A DNA stretch of 64,000 nucleotides. Source: Tissierellales bacterium. GTDB lineage: Bacteria; Bacillota; Clostridia; Tissierellales; Tissierellaceae. The notes beneath the pieces were generated by a model. That model did no database searches. It was not told the DNA's origin and saw only the letters and a list, made by a program, of their open reading frames with translations. Shown piece by piece: positions 44,638 through 53,107 of the stretch; the first letter of the stretch is position 1, and each line of letters starts with the position of its first letter. The position numbers were made by a program, and so were the translations under genes. The stretch lies in contig JACIXZ010000006.1 of the NCBI GenBank assembly GCA_014360205.1, forward strand, positions 1 to 64,000, in the 5' to 3' direction.

Positions 44638-45234
44638 ATGAAAGAGATTGATGCAAGAGGATTAGAATGTCCAAAACCAGTAATATTAACTAAAAATGAA
44701 TTAGATAAAATAGAAGAAGGTAAGGTAAAAACTACAGTTGATAACGAAGTAGCGAGAGAAAACCTGATAAAGCTTGCAACAAGTATCAACGCTAATTACG
44801 AAGTAGAATCACTTGAGGGTGGTCTTTTTACAGTAACAATTGAGAAGAAATCAATTGAAGCTAAAAATACAACAAAGAAAATGGTTGAGGTAGATGAAAA
44901 CTTTGTAATAGCTATACAATCAGAGCATATGGGCAGGGGAGATGACAAACTTGCCAAAATATTGATTAAGAGTTTTATTTATACAGTTAGAGAAACTAAA
45001 CCATATCCGAACACTATGGTGTTTTTCAATAGTGGTGTAAAACTTACAGTTGAAGGTAGTGAAGTTTTAGATGATCTAAAGGCATTAGAAGAAGCAGGAG
45101 TTGAGATAATTTCATGTGGGACATGCCTTGACTATTTCAATTTAAAAGATAAATTAAGCGTAGGGAATATATCAAATATGTATACTATTTATGAAAAAAT
45201 TAGAAATTCAACTAATGTGGTGACGATTGGATAA
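44638..45234 (+). CDS. yedF: Sulfurtransferase-like selenium metabolism protein YedF
   Basis: A 198-aa protein with an N-terminal TusA-like domain (IDARGLECPKPVILTKNEL, Cys near residue 11) and a C-terminal DsrE-like part (EIISCGTCLDYFNLKDKL) with further cysteines. YedF homologues occur in selenium-using anaerobes and may handle sulfur or selenium. AAAGGAGAG precedes the ATG. The stop overlaps the next start (TAATG), coupling it to the DUF3343 gene. Confidence 0.9.
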   Translation: MKEIDARGLECPKPVILTKNELDKIEEGKVKTTVDNEVARENLIKLATSINANYEVESLEGGLFTVTIEKKSIEAKNTTKKMVEVDENFVIAIQSEHMGRGDDKLAKILIKSFIYTVRETKPYPNTMVFFNSGVKLTVEGSEVLDDLKALEEAGVEIISCGTCLDYFNLKDKLSVGNISNMYTIYEKIRNSTNVVTIG

Positions 45235-45503
45235 TGGAAAGAGATAATAATTTTTTGATTTTGACTTTTGATTCTACTCATCATGCAATGAGAGCTGAAG
45301 ATGTACTAAAAGAAAATGAACTATCAATAAAGACAATTCCAACACCAAGGGATATAACTCTTAGTTGTGGACTTGCTATAAGAGCTAATATTTTAGATAA
45401 AGATAAAATAATCTATTTATACAATGAAAAAAAATTAGACTTTATAAATTTATACGAAATTTCGATATTAAACAATGAAAGATTTCTTAAAAAAATTATC
45501 TAG
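45234..45503 (+). CDS. DUF3343 domain protein
   Basis: An 89-aa protein, FLILTFDSTHHAMRAEDVLK with IKTIPTPRDITLSCGLAIRA, the DUF3343 pattern, including a conserved Cys in SCGLA. DUF3343 proteins commonly sit beside yedF and are suspected carriers of sulfur or selenium; this is context, not proof. ATG overlaps the yedF stop. The mechanosensitive-channel gene follows within a dozen bases. Confidence 0.85.
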   Translation: MERDNNFLILTFDSTHHAMRAEDVLKENELSIKTIPTPRDITLSCGLAIRANILDKDKIIYLYNEKKLDFINLYEISILNNERFLKKII

Positions 45504-45515
45504 GAGGTGTTTTTT

Positions 45516-46355
45516 ATTTCGGTTATAAATACTTTTTTTAAAGATGATTTGGGGAATATAAACTTCCTAGGTAAACTGGCTATTTCTCTATTGATATTTA
45601 TTTCGGTTTATATAATAACAAAGGTAATCAATAAAATTATTGACAGAACAATATTAAATAGGAAAACTATTACAACAAATGAAGCTACAAATAGAATAAG
45701 AACAATGATTGAAACCATCAAAAAAACAATAAAATATCTACTCTTTTTCTTTGCGATAATTATAGTTTTAGACTTGTTTGGGGTAAATACTGCAACGCTT
45801 ATTACAACGCTTGGTATTGGTGGTTTTGCTTTAACTTTTGGTGCACAATCTTTAGTTAAGGATATGATAACAGGTTTCTTTATATTGGTCGAAAATCAAT
45901 ATTCAGTAGGAGATTATGTACAAATAGGCTCAAAAGAGGGAATTGTAGAAGAACTTGGAATTAGAATTACTAAAATCAGGGACTTTTCTGGAGAACTTCA
46001 CATTATTCCTAATGGCTCGATAACTGAAGTAACCAACAAAACTAGGGGTGGAATGAGAGCACTGATAAAGGTATCGGTGGCATATGAGGAAGATTTAGAT
46101 CATGTAATAGATGTATTAAATAGAATTGCAGAAGAATTCAAACAAAATGATAAAATAATCGATGGGCCCAATGTATTAGGAGTTACTCAACTGGGCAGTT
46201 CTGGTATAGAAGTTACAATCGTCGCAAAGACTCTTCCAATGGAACAATGGGCAATTGAAAGGAATCTTAGAAAGAGAATAAAAGAAGAATTTGAAAAAGA
46301 GGACATCGAGATACCATATCAGAAAATAGTCATTATTGGAGGAGAAAAATCATGA
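45516..46355 (+). CDS. mscS: Small-conductance mechanosensitive channel (MscS family)
   Basis: Membrane tension-gated channel, about 279 aa, with three hydrophobic segments (within the first ~115 residues). The third is the Gly/Ala-rich pore helix TLGIGGFALTFGAQSLVKDM, followed by the beta domain with YSVGDYVQIGSKEGIVEELG and LHIIPNGSITEVTN. The start is odd: AGGAGGTG (45502-45509) is followed 8 bases on by ATT (45516), not ATG. The GTG at 45507 lies within the Shine-Dalgarno and the next in-frame TTG (45549) has none. I therefore propose ATT initiation. The stop overlaps the DUF951 start. Confidence 0.88.
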   Translation: MSVINTFFKDDLGNINFLGKLAISLLIFISVYIITKVINKIIDRTILNRKTITTNEATNRIRTMIETIKKTIKYLLFFFAIIIVLDLFGVNTATLITTLGIGGFALTFGAQSLVKDMITGFFILVENQYSVGDYVQIGSKEGIVEELGIRITKIRDFSGELHIIPNGSITEVTNKTRGGMRALIKVSVAYEEDLDHVIDVLNRIAEEFKQNDKIIDGPNVLGVTQLGSSGIEVTIVAKTLPMEQWAIERNLRKRIKEEFEKEDIEIPYQKIVIIGGEKS

Positions 46356-46588
46356 TTTTAAAATATGAGGTTGGAGATCATGTTACTTTAAAAAAAGGTC
46401 ACCCGTGTGGAGAAAACAACTGGGAGATACTTCGTACTGGAGCGGACATTAAGCTTTTATGCACAGGGTGCAATAGACAGGTTTGGCTTACAAGGATAGA
46501 GTTTGAAAAAAGAGTTAGAAAGATTTTAGATGGCGATAAATGGGTCAGCATAGTTCATTATAAACAAGAAGAAGAAAATAACAATTAG
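46352..46588 (+). CDS. DUF951 domain protein
   Basis: A 78-aa basic protein: YEVGDHVTLKKGHPCGENNW and GADIKLLCTGCNRQVWLTR, matching DUF951. The C-x-n CxxC cysteines may bind a metal; a nucleic-acid role has been suggested for such small proteins but is not established. It overlaps the mscS stop by four bases, a pairing often seen in Firmicutes near the origin. Confidence 0.88.
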   Translation: MILKYEVGDHVTLKKGHPCGENNWEILRTGADIKLLCTGCNRQVWLTRIEFEKRVRKILDGDKWVSIVHYKQEEENNN

Positions 46589-46602
46589 AGAAGGTGTATC
46601 GT

Positions 46603-47811
46603 ATGTTGGTAGCAAGACAGCCTATTCTTGACAGAAGACAAAACATCTTTGCTTATGAGCTGTTATATAGAGATGATGAGAAGATAAATTCATTTAACAA
46701 TGAAGTTTCTAGCTTAAGTGCGACTGCTGGAGTTGTGTTAAGCTTGTTTGAATCTGGTGCAGAAAAAATAACTGAAAACAAGAAAGCTTTCATAAATTTT
46801 GATGAAAACTTACTTAAATCAGATGTATTTGAAATAATTTCACCGGATAAACTAGTAATAGAAGTTTTGGAAAATGTAAAAATAGATGATGAACTTGTCA
46901 ATAGGTTGTTTGAACTAAAAGAGAAAGGATACACCATAGCTTTAGATGATTTTTTTCATTCTAGTGAGGACTATGCCCTAATAGATGTTTGTGACATAAT
47001 AAAATACGATTTTTTAAATACAGATATAAAAAAAATAATCATTGATTCACAGGTAGCGCAAAGAAAAGGGAAAACCATTTTAGCAGAGAAAGTTGAGACT
47101 AAAGAAGAATTTGAAATAGCTAAAAAAATAGGATTTACACTATTTCAAGGGTATTTTTTCGAAAAACCCAAAATAACGAGTTCATCCAATGACAAAGTGC
47201 GTCCAATTCAATACACATCTGTGATCTCTGAGTTAAACAAAGAAGAGCCATCATTTGACAGATTAGCAGATATCATTGAAAAAGATTTAAATCTATCATA
47301 CAGACTTATGAGGATGATGAGCATTAGGAACTTAGAAATAAACAGGGAAAATATAAAGAAATCTCTTACTTACATGGGTTTAAAGGGAATTGAGAGATGG
47401 ATAAATATTGTGCTGGTTCAAACACTCGGGAAAAACTGCCCGAGAGAGCTAGTTAAAATCTCTCTAATTAGAGCTAGTTTTGCGGAAAGAATTGCTTTAA
47501 ATGTACCAAAATATGAAAATTTATGTTATCAAGCATCGATAGTAGGATTGTTTAATGCTTTAGATGCAATATTAAATATGCCGTTAGATGAAGCACTTAA
47601 AGATTTAAAACTAGATGAAATTGTAAAAGATGCTTTGCTTAAGGATGAAGGTATTTTAGCACCAATAAAAGAACTATATTTATCTTATGAAAAAGGAGAA
47701 TTTGACAAAACTTCTTTTATTGCAGAAAATTTGGGTTTAGATGATGCTATTTTAACTGAACTTTATATCGAATCAATAGAATGGGCAAATAGAATGATGC
47801 AAATAGTATAA
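46603..47811 (+). CDS. EAL and HDOD domain signalling protein
   Basis: A 402-aa protein: EAL domain (about 1-200) then HDOD domain (about 205-400), as in YuxH-like proteins. In the EAL part ELLYR stands for EALxR, but FINFDENLL, VIEVLENV, ALDDF, IIKYDF, AEKVET and LFQGYFF retain most residues for cyclic di-GMP hydrolysis or binding. HDOD domains lack the metal site and act in protein contacts. ATG at 46603 follows AAGG by 8 bases. Signalling output unknown. Confidence 0.88.
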   Translation: MLVARQPILDRRQNIFAYELLYRDDEKINSFNNEVSSLSATAGVVLSLFESGAEKITENKKAFINFDENLLKSDVFEIISPDKLVIEVLENVKIDDELVNRLFELKEKGYTIALDDFFHSSEDYALIDVCDIIKYDFLNTDIKKIIIDSQVAQRKGKTILAEKVETKEEFEIAKKIGFTLFQGYFFEKPKITSSSNDKVRPIQYTSVISELNKEEPSFDRLADIIEKDLNLSYRLMRMMSIRNLEINRENIKKSLTYMGLKGIERWINIVLVQTLGKNCPRELVKISLIRASFAERIALNVPKYENLCYQASIVGLFNALDAILNMPLDEALKDLKLDEIVKDALLKDEGILAPIKELYLSYEKGEFDKTSFIAENLGLDDAILTELYIESIEWANRMMQIV

Positions 47812-47824
47812 GGAGGAGTGTTTT

Positions 47825-48988
47825 ATGAACAATTTTAGTATTTATCTTCCTACCAAAATTAAATTTGGGAAAGGAACAATCAATAAATTATCTAAACTTG
47901 TAAAAGGAAACTATAAAAAAGTACTCATTCACTATGGTGGAGGCAGTATAAAAAGAAGTGGACTTTACGATGAAGTCATAAATGAGCTTAAAAAAGCAGA
48001 TGTAGAAATATATGAACTTGGAGGAGTAAAGCCAAATCCAAGGTTGAGTTTAGTTAGAGAAGGCATTGAATTAGCTAAAAAAGAAGGCATTGATTTAATA
48101 CTTGCGGTTGGTGGAGGAAGTGCTATTGACTCCGCAAAAGCCATAGCTTTAGGTGCTGTAACTGATGAAGATGTATGGGATTTTTATTTAGGAAAAATAA
48201 GACCTGAAAGAGCATTACCGGTAGGAGTTGTACTCACTTATCCAGCTACTGGAAGTGAAGCGAGCATGGGAAGTGTAATTACAAATGAAGAAGAGGGCTT
48301 AAAGCTTTCTGTAAATGATGATTTGATAAGACCTACTTTTGCAATAATGGACCCAACATATACTTTGACATTGCCAAGGGATTTGACATTTGCAGGGATA
48401 TCAGACATATTGTCTCATGTCCTTGAAAGATATTTTACAAACACACCAAATGTTGACTTGACAGACCATTTATGTGAAGCAACCATGAAAAGTGTAATTA
48501 AAAATGCGAGGATACTCAATGAAAACCTAGATGACTACAATGCTAGGGCAGAAATCATGCTAGCTGGTACAATCGCTCACAATGGTATACTTGGAGTTGG
48601 TAGAGAAGAAGATTGGTCAAGCCACAATATAGGACATCAACTAAGTGCCTTATATGGAACTACTCATGGGGTTACATTGAGCATAATATTCCCTGCATGG
48701 ATGAAATATGTATACAAAGACAATTTAGATAGATTCAATAAATTTGCAGTAAATGTATTCGACATATCTGATGCAGGTATGTCAAAAGATATTGTTGCAC
48801 TTGAGGGAATAAAAGCTTATGAGGATTTCTTAAAGGAAGTAGGACTTCCAACAAGCTTTAAAGAAGCAAATCTTCCAAGTGATAGAATAGAAGAAATGGC
48901 TCATAAAGCTGTAATAAAAGGTAAATTAGGCGGACTAAAAAAATTGGATGTAGAAGATATAATTAAGATCTACGAATTAGCTTTATAA
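47825..48988 (+). CDS. Iron-containing alcohol dehydrogenase (butanol dehydrogenase type)
   Basis: NAD(P)H-linked oxidoreductase for aldehyde reduction, 387 aa. Type III alcohol dehydrogenase motifs: VGGGSAIDSAKAIALGA (cofactor), TYPATGSEASMGSV, and metal-binding residues in DILSHVLERYF and SSHNIGHQLSALYGTTHG. GGAGGAG precedes the ATG. Similar to BdhA/YugJ proteins; substrate range cannot be read from sequence. Last gene of the run starting at yedF; a terminator follows. Confidence 0.92.
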   Translation: MNNFSIYLPTKIKFGKGTINKLSKLVKGNYKKVLIHYGGGSIKRSGLYDEVINELKKADVEIYELGGVKPNPRLSLVREGIELAKKEGIDLILAVGGGSAIDSAKAIALGAVTDEDVWDFYLGKIRPERALPVGVVLTYPATGSEASMGSVITNEEEGLKLSVNDDLIRPTFAIMDPTYTLTLPRDLTFAGISDILSHVLERYFTNTPNVDLTDHLCEATMKSVIKNARILNENLDDYNARAEIMLAGTIAHNGILGVGREEDWSSHNIGHQLSALYGTTHGVTLSIIFPAWMKYVYKDNLDRFNKFAVNVFDISDAGMSKDIVALEGIKAYEDFLKEVGLPTSFKEANLPSDRIEEMAHKAVIKGKLGGLKKLDVEDIIKIYELAL

Positions 48989-49014
48989 CATGGTCATATT
49001 TAAATAATAGATAC

Positions 49015-49064
49015 AAAAAAACCGAAACCTCACAGAATAAAGTATGTGTAGTTTCGGTTTTTTT
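49015..49064 (+). terminator. Terminator after alcohol dehydrogenase
   Basis: AAAACCGAAAC (about 49018-49028) pairs with GTTTCGGTTTT (49051-49061) and T residues continue after it. Confidence 0.82.
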
Positions 49065-49125
49065 CTACATTAGTTTAGTTAAAAATCATGAAATGAACTC
49101 TATAATATAATAATTTTCAATCAGA

Positions 49126-49710
49126 TTAATTTTTAATATCAATTATCGATGTATCAAAATCATATGACAAGCTGTCTGATTTAACCCAGAGCTCAGATTC
49201 CTGCATTGGTATAGACATTTTTACCCAGTCTTCCTTGCGTTCCAATATATAGCCTGTTCCATATTGTATTCCTTTTTCATTGCCATCAATCCCATCATAA
49301 CTCATTGCCCCATTAACAATAGCTTGATTAGCATTATCTTTAAAAAGCGATTCATCATAACTTAGTTTGCTTTTATCAATTGTACCACGGATTACTGGAA
49401 TGTCACCGGATGCCTGAGCAACTCTGCATTCATTATCAACTTCTTCAATTACGATTACCATGTCATTTTTATTTAAAGTATATTCTTCATTTTCTAAACT
49501 TTGATAAACTGGATTGTTATCAGAATCCACAGTAATCACATATGGATCTTTTAAAACAACATCTTCAGTAATTATAGCTATTTTACCTGTATATTCAGCG
49601 AATTGATCTTCAGGCTCTTGTTGTGGCTCAGTAGGACCTTTGTCAGTACAGCCAACAACTAGAATAGCTATTAAAGCTATCATTAAAGTACTCAATATAT
49701 GTTTTTTCAA
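49126..49710 (-). CDS. Lipoprotein of unknown function
   Basis: Membrane-anchored extracellular protein of about 194 aa. The signal peptide KKHILSTLMIALIAILVVGC ends in a lipobox with Cys near residue 21, followed by a flexible TDKGPTEPQQEPEDQ linker. The rest is beta-rich and acidic; GYILERKEDWVKMSIPMQES recalls SH3-like surface domains but is not decisive. TTG at 49710 is favoured because AGGTGAT is five bases upstream; GTG at 49719 overlaps that site. Isolated gene. Confidence 0.72.
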   Translation of the reverse strand: MKKHILSTLMIALIAILVVGCTDKGPTEPQQEPEDQFAEYTGKIAIITEDVVLKDPYVITVDSDNNPVYQSLENEEYTLNKNDMVIVIEEVDNECRVAQASGDIPVIRGTIDKSKLSYDESLFKDNANQAIVNGAMSYDGIDGNEKGIQYGTGYILERKEDWVKMSIPMQESELWVKSDSLSYDFDTSIIDIKN

Positions 49711-49885
49711 CGGTATCACCTACTCGTATTTTATAAAATTCTTTTATAATTGAAATGTTCTATTACTGCCTTGTAGTATTCATTGATACTTTTATTACAA
49801 ACATACCCTGCAATTTAAAAATTAATCGTTATGTATATGATTACACAAAATGGCTAATAAACTCTTATAATTTTTGAGAATTATT

Positions 49886-49894
49886 TGGTATAAT
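49886..49894 (+). promoter_or_regulatory. Extended -10 promoter of the nucleoside phosphorylase operon
   Basis: TGGTATAAT is an extended -10 (TG one base before TATAAT, 49889-49894) with no clear -35. It lies 21 bases before the ATG at 49916 of the purine nucleoside phosphorylase gene. The rest of 49720-49885 shows nothing I can name. Confidence 0.55.
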
Positions 49895-49915
49895 TAAATT
49901 AAATGGAGGTGCCAA

Positions 49916-50737
49916 ATGGAGTATAATTTTGAATACTATAAAAAAGCGGCTGATTACATATTAAATATAGTTGGACACGATGTTGAAATCGGGCTTATAT
50001 TAGGTTCGTCAATAGGCAGTGTAAAAGAGATAATTGATGTTGAAAAGATTATAGATTACAAAGATATCCCAAACTTTCTCATTTCTACGGCAGAAGGTCA
50101 TGAGGGAAAGCTCATAATAGGAGAAGTTAAAGGTAAAAAAGTTGTAGCAATGAGCGGAAGATTTCACTATTATGAAGGGTATACATTTGAAGAGCTTTCA
50201 ATACCTATAAGAGTATTTAAACTTTTGGGAGTAAAGAAAGTAATTTTAACAAATGCAGCTGGAGCAATAAATAGAGATTTTAAACCCGGAGATATAGTTC
50301 TAATCAAGGATCATATAAAATTAACTGGTGCTAGTTCTTTGAGAGGAAAAAACATTGATGAATTTGGGCCTAGATTTTTTGATGTAACAGATATGTATAC
50401 AGAAAAATTAAGGAGATTGGCAAAAGATATTGCGAAAGAACAGAATATCGATATTAAAGAAGGAGTTTATTTTTTTGCCACAGGTCCACAGTTTGAAACA
50501 AAAGCTGAGATTAAAGCTATGAATATACTCGGGGCAGACTTAGTTGGAATGTCAACTGTCACAGAGGCATTGACTGCAGCTCATGCTAGTATTGAGGTAT
50601 TAGCCATGTCATTAGTTACAAACATGGCTGCTGGGATTTTGGATAAAAAGATAACTACCGAAGAAGTTGAAGAGATAGGAAAACTCTCAAGGGAGAAATT
50701 GAAAACATTTATTTCTTCAATAATAGAATATTTGTAG
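49916..50737 (+). CDS. punA: Purine-nucleoside phosphorylase
   Basis: Splits inosine/guanosine with phosphate into base and ribose 1-phosphate, 273 aa. Trimeric PNP motifs: LGSSIGSVKEI phosphate loop, TAEGHEGKLIIG, MSGRFHYYEGYT, LTNAAGAINRDFKPGDIVLI, GPQFETKAEIKAM and VGMSTVTEALTAAH. GGAGGTG precedes the ATG. Nine bases separate it from an MtnA-family gene, so methylthioadenosine or ribose 1-phosphate processing may be linked (inference). Confidence 0.94.
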   Translation: MEYNFEYYKKAADYILNIVGHDVEIGLILGSSIGSVKEIIDVEKIIDYKDIPNFLISTAEGHEGKLIIGEVKGKKVVAMSGRFHYYEGYTFEELSIPIRVFKLLGVKKVILTNAAGAINRDFKPGDIVLIKDHIKLTGASSLRGKNIDEFGPRFFDVTDMYTEKLRRLAKDIAKEQNIDIKEGVYFFATGPQFETKAEIKAMNILGADLVGMSTVTEALTAAHASIEVLAMSLVTNMAAGILDKKITTEEVEEIGKLSREKLKTFISSIIEYL

Positions 50738-50746
50738 GAGGGAGCC

Positions 50747-51805
50747 ATGGAAAGATTTGATGAAGGCTTAGCGTTTTTATTGAGGTATGAAAACATCGCA
50801 TGGTATGAAAATGGAGTTGTGAGGATTTTAGATAGGAGAATCTATCCTAATGAAATCTCATTTGTTGAGTGTAAAAGTCATAAAGAGGTAGCAAAAGCAA
50901 TAAAAGACATGGTAACACAAAGTGCAGGTCCATACACAGCATGTGGCATGGGAATGGCACTTGCGGCATATGAGGCTAGGAATCTGAATAAAAATGATTT
51001 CATTAACTATTTAAATAAAGCAGCAAAGACGCTTTATACTGCTAGGCCAACTACTACTAAAAGAATGAAGCTCATCACAGATGGATGTATTGAAGCTGCT
51101 TTAATAGCACTTGAAAAAGGAGAAAGAGTCGACGAAAAGATTTTTCTACATACAATAGAACACAATAACAAAAGATATAGCAGAATTAATGATGTGGCTA
51201 AATATTTAGTGGATATGTTTCCGAAAAAAGGTACCATAATGACTCAGTGCTTTGGTGAAACAATAGTGGGCATGATGTTAAAAGAGGCGAAAGAAAGAAA
51301 TTTAGATATAAAAGTAATCTGCCCTGAAACAAGACCATATTTTCAAGGCTCAAGACTTACGGCGAGTGTATGTCATGATCAAGGCTTTGATGTAACTGTC
51401 ATCACAGATAATATGCCTGCTTATGTAATGGAAGAAAAGAAAGTAGATTTGTTTACTTCAGCAGCTGATGCTATATGCATGGATGGGTATGTTGTAAATA
51501 AAGTTGGGACTTATCAAATTGCAATAGTAGCGAAATATATGAAAATTCCATATTTTGTAACAGGGATACCAGATATCGGACATGAAAATATTTCTACTGT
51601 TACTATAGAAGAAAGAGACGGAGATTTTGTGCTTCAAGCAATGGGAGTAAAGACAGCTAAAGACGGTGTTAAAGGGTATTACCCATCGTTTGACAAAACA
51701 CCTCCTCATTTAGTAAGTGGAGTCGTCACAGACAGAGGTATATTTTCTCCATATGATTTAAAAAGATATTTTAGGGGGGATGAAAAAATAGAAATGATTT
51801 TGTAA
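50747..51805 (+). CDS. MtnA-family (eIF2B-like) sugar-phosphate isomerase, divergent
   Basis: A 352-aa member of the S-methylthioribose-1-phosphate isomerase/ribose-1,5-bisphosphate isomerase superfamily. The Cys motif reads IMTQCFGETIVG, and CPETRPYFQGSRLTA and VITDNMPAYVM match MtnA. However the second active-site stretch reads AADAICMDGYVVNKVGTYQI where MtnA has ADRI..NGD, so one conserved Asp position is Tyr, and the STID-like C-terminal loop is altered. It is operonic with purine nucleoside phosphorylase; the product of that enzyme, ribose 1-phosphate or methylthioribose 1-phosphate, is the natural substrate type. The exact reaction is unresolved. Confidence 0.75.
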   Translation: MERFDEGLAFLLRYENIAWYENGVVRILDRRIYPNEISFVECKSHKEVAKAIKDMVTQSAGPYTACGMGMALAAYEARNLNKNDFINYLNKAAKTLYTARPTTTKRMKLITDGCIEAALIALEKGERVDEKIFLHTIEHNNKRYSRINDVAKYLVDMFPKKGTIMTQCFGETIVGMMLKEAKERNLDIKVICPETRPYFQGSRLTASVCHDQGFDVTVITDNMPAYVMEEKKVDLFTSAADAICMDGYVVNKVGTYQIAIVAKYMKIPYFVTGIPDIGHENISTVTIEERDGDFVLQAMGVKTAKDGVKGYYPSFDKTPPHLVSGVVTDRGIFSPYDLKRYFRGDEKIEMIL

Positions 51806-51888
51806 AAGATATAGACATTCAATTGTTTTAAGTGTAAACTATATATAATAGTAGGAAAAGGTTTTCCGAATATATGGAGGTGTGTTTA

Positions 51889-53073
51889 ATGAATTTAAAG
51901 TACGCAAACAGGATGAACTATGTTAAGGCGTCGGAAATCAGAGAATTACTTAAATTAACAGAACAACCAGGAATTATTTCGTTTGGCGGCGGGTTCCCTG
52001 CACCAGAGCTATTTCCTGTGAATGAAATGATTGAAATTAGCAAGAAAGTAATTGAAAAAAATGGAGCACAAGCACTTCAATACGGACCAACTGAAGGATA
52101 CAGACCTCTAAGAGAAGCTATAGCTAAGAGGATGAAGAAAGTACAAGTTGATGCAGATATAGAGAATATATTGGTAACCAGTGGATCTCAGCAGGGATTA
52201 GATTTTGCTGCAAAAGTGTTTGTAAATCCAGGAGACTATGTAATTATTGAAAAACCAAGCTACTTAGGTGCAATCAATGCCTTCAGAGCTTATGAGCCAA
52301 ATTTCATTGAAATTGAACTTGAAGATGATGGCATGAACATGGAGGAATTGGAGAAAGCCCTTAAAGAAAATGACAATGTTAAATTTATCTATGTGATACC
52401 AGATTTTCAAAATCCTTCAGGGAAAACTTGGTCAGTTGAAAAACGAAAAAAACTAGTTGAATTAGGAAATAAATACGACATAGCTATCATTGAAGACAAT
52501 CCTTATGGCGAGTTAAGATATGAAGGTGAGTTATTGCCTGCAATCAAACATTTTGATACTGAAGGCAGAGTGATTTTTTTAGGAACCTTCTCAAAGATAT
52601 TTTGCCCAGGACTAAGATTAGGATGGATTGTCGCTCATCCAGATGTACTTAGAAAATTCATATTGATAAAGCAAGGTGCCGATTTACAATCAAGTACAAT
52701 ATCACAAATAGAAGTCGCAACTTTCTTAAATGAATATGATATCGATGCACATATTGAAAAAATAAAAGAAGTTTACAAGAGAAGAAGAGATTTAATGATA
52801 GGGGTAATGAAAGAGAAATTCCCAAAAGAAGTAAAATATACTATACCAGATGGTGGACTATTCACTTGGGTGACTTTACCTGAGCATATAAATACGAGAG
52901 ATTTAGCCGTAAAAGCATTGGAGAAGCAAGTTGCATTTGTACCAGGAGGATCTTTCTATGCACTTCCAGGACATGAAAACGACATGAGATTAAACTATTC
53001 TGCAATGCCTGACGATTTGATTATTGAAGGAATGAACAGATTAGCTGATGTAATTAATGAAGCTTTGAAATAA
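51889..53073 (+). CDS. PLP-dependent aminotransferase (class I, 2-aminoadipate-like)
   Basis: Cytosolic fold-type I aminotransferase, 394 aa. Motifs: ISFGGGFPAPELFP, LQYGPTEGYRPLREAI, VTSGSQQGLDFAAKVF, PDFQNPSGKTWS, and the PLP lysine in FLGTFSKIFCPGLRLGW (near residue 236). This subgroup lacks the GntR head of MocR proteins and includes broad-specificity 2-aminoadipate/aromatic enzymes. ATG at 51889 follows GGAGGTG by 6 bases; the ATG at 51874 lies upstream of that site. A terminator follows. Confidence 0.9.
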   Translation: MNLKYANRMNYVKASEIRELLKLTEQPGIISFGGGFPAPELFPVNEMIEISKKVIEKNGAQALQYGPTEGYRPLREAIAKRMKKVQVDADIENILVTSGSQQGLDFAAKVFVNPGDYVIIEKPSYLGAINAFRAYEPNFIEIELEDDGMNMEELEKALKENDNVKFIYVIPDFQNPSGKTWSVEKRKKLVELGNKYDIAIIEDNPYGELRYEGELLPAIKHFDTEGRVIFLGTFSKIFCPGLRLGWIVAHPDVLRKFILIKQGADLQSSTISQIEVATFLNEYDIDAHIEKIKEVYKRRRDLMIGVMKEKFPKEVKYTIPDGGLFTWVTLPEHINTRDLAVKALEKQVAFVPGGSFYALPGHENDMRLNYSAMPDDLIIEGMNRLADVINEALK

Positions 53074-53107
53074 AAAAATTCGGAAGGCAACCTTCCGAAT
53101 TTTTTAT
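53074..53107. terminator. Bidirectional terminator, aminotransferase/kinase
   Basis: AATTCGGAAGG pairs with CCTTCCGAATT around a CAA loop (centre about 53089), with A-rich sequence before and T-run after, so it can stop transcripts from both sides. It overlaps the end of the leftward histidine kinase gene. Confidence 0.86.
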
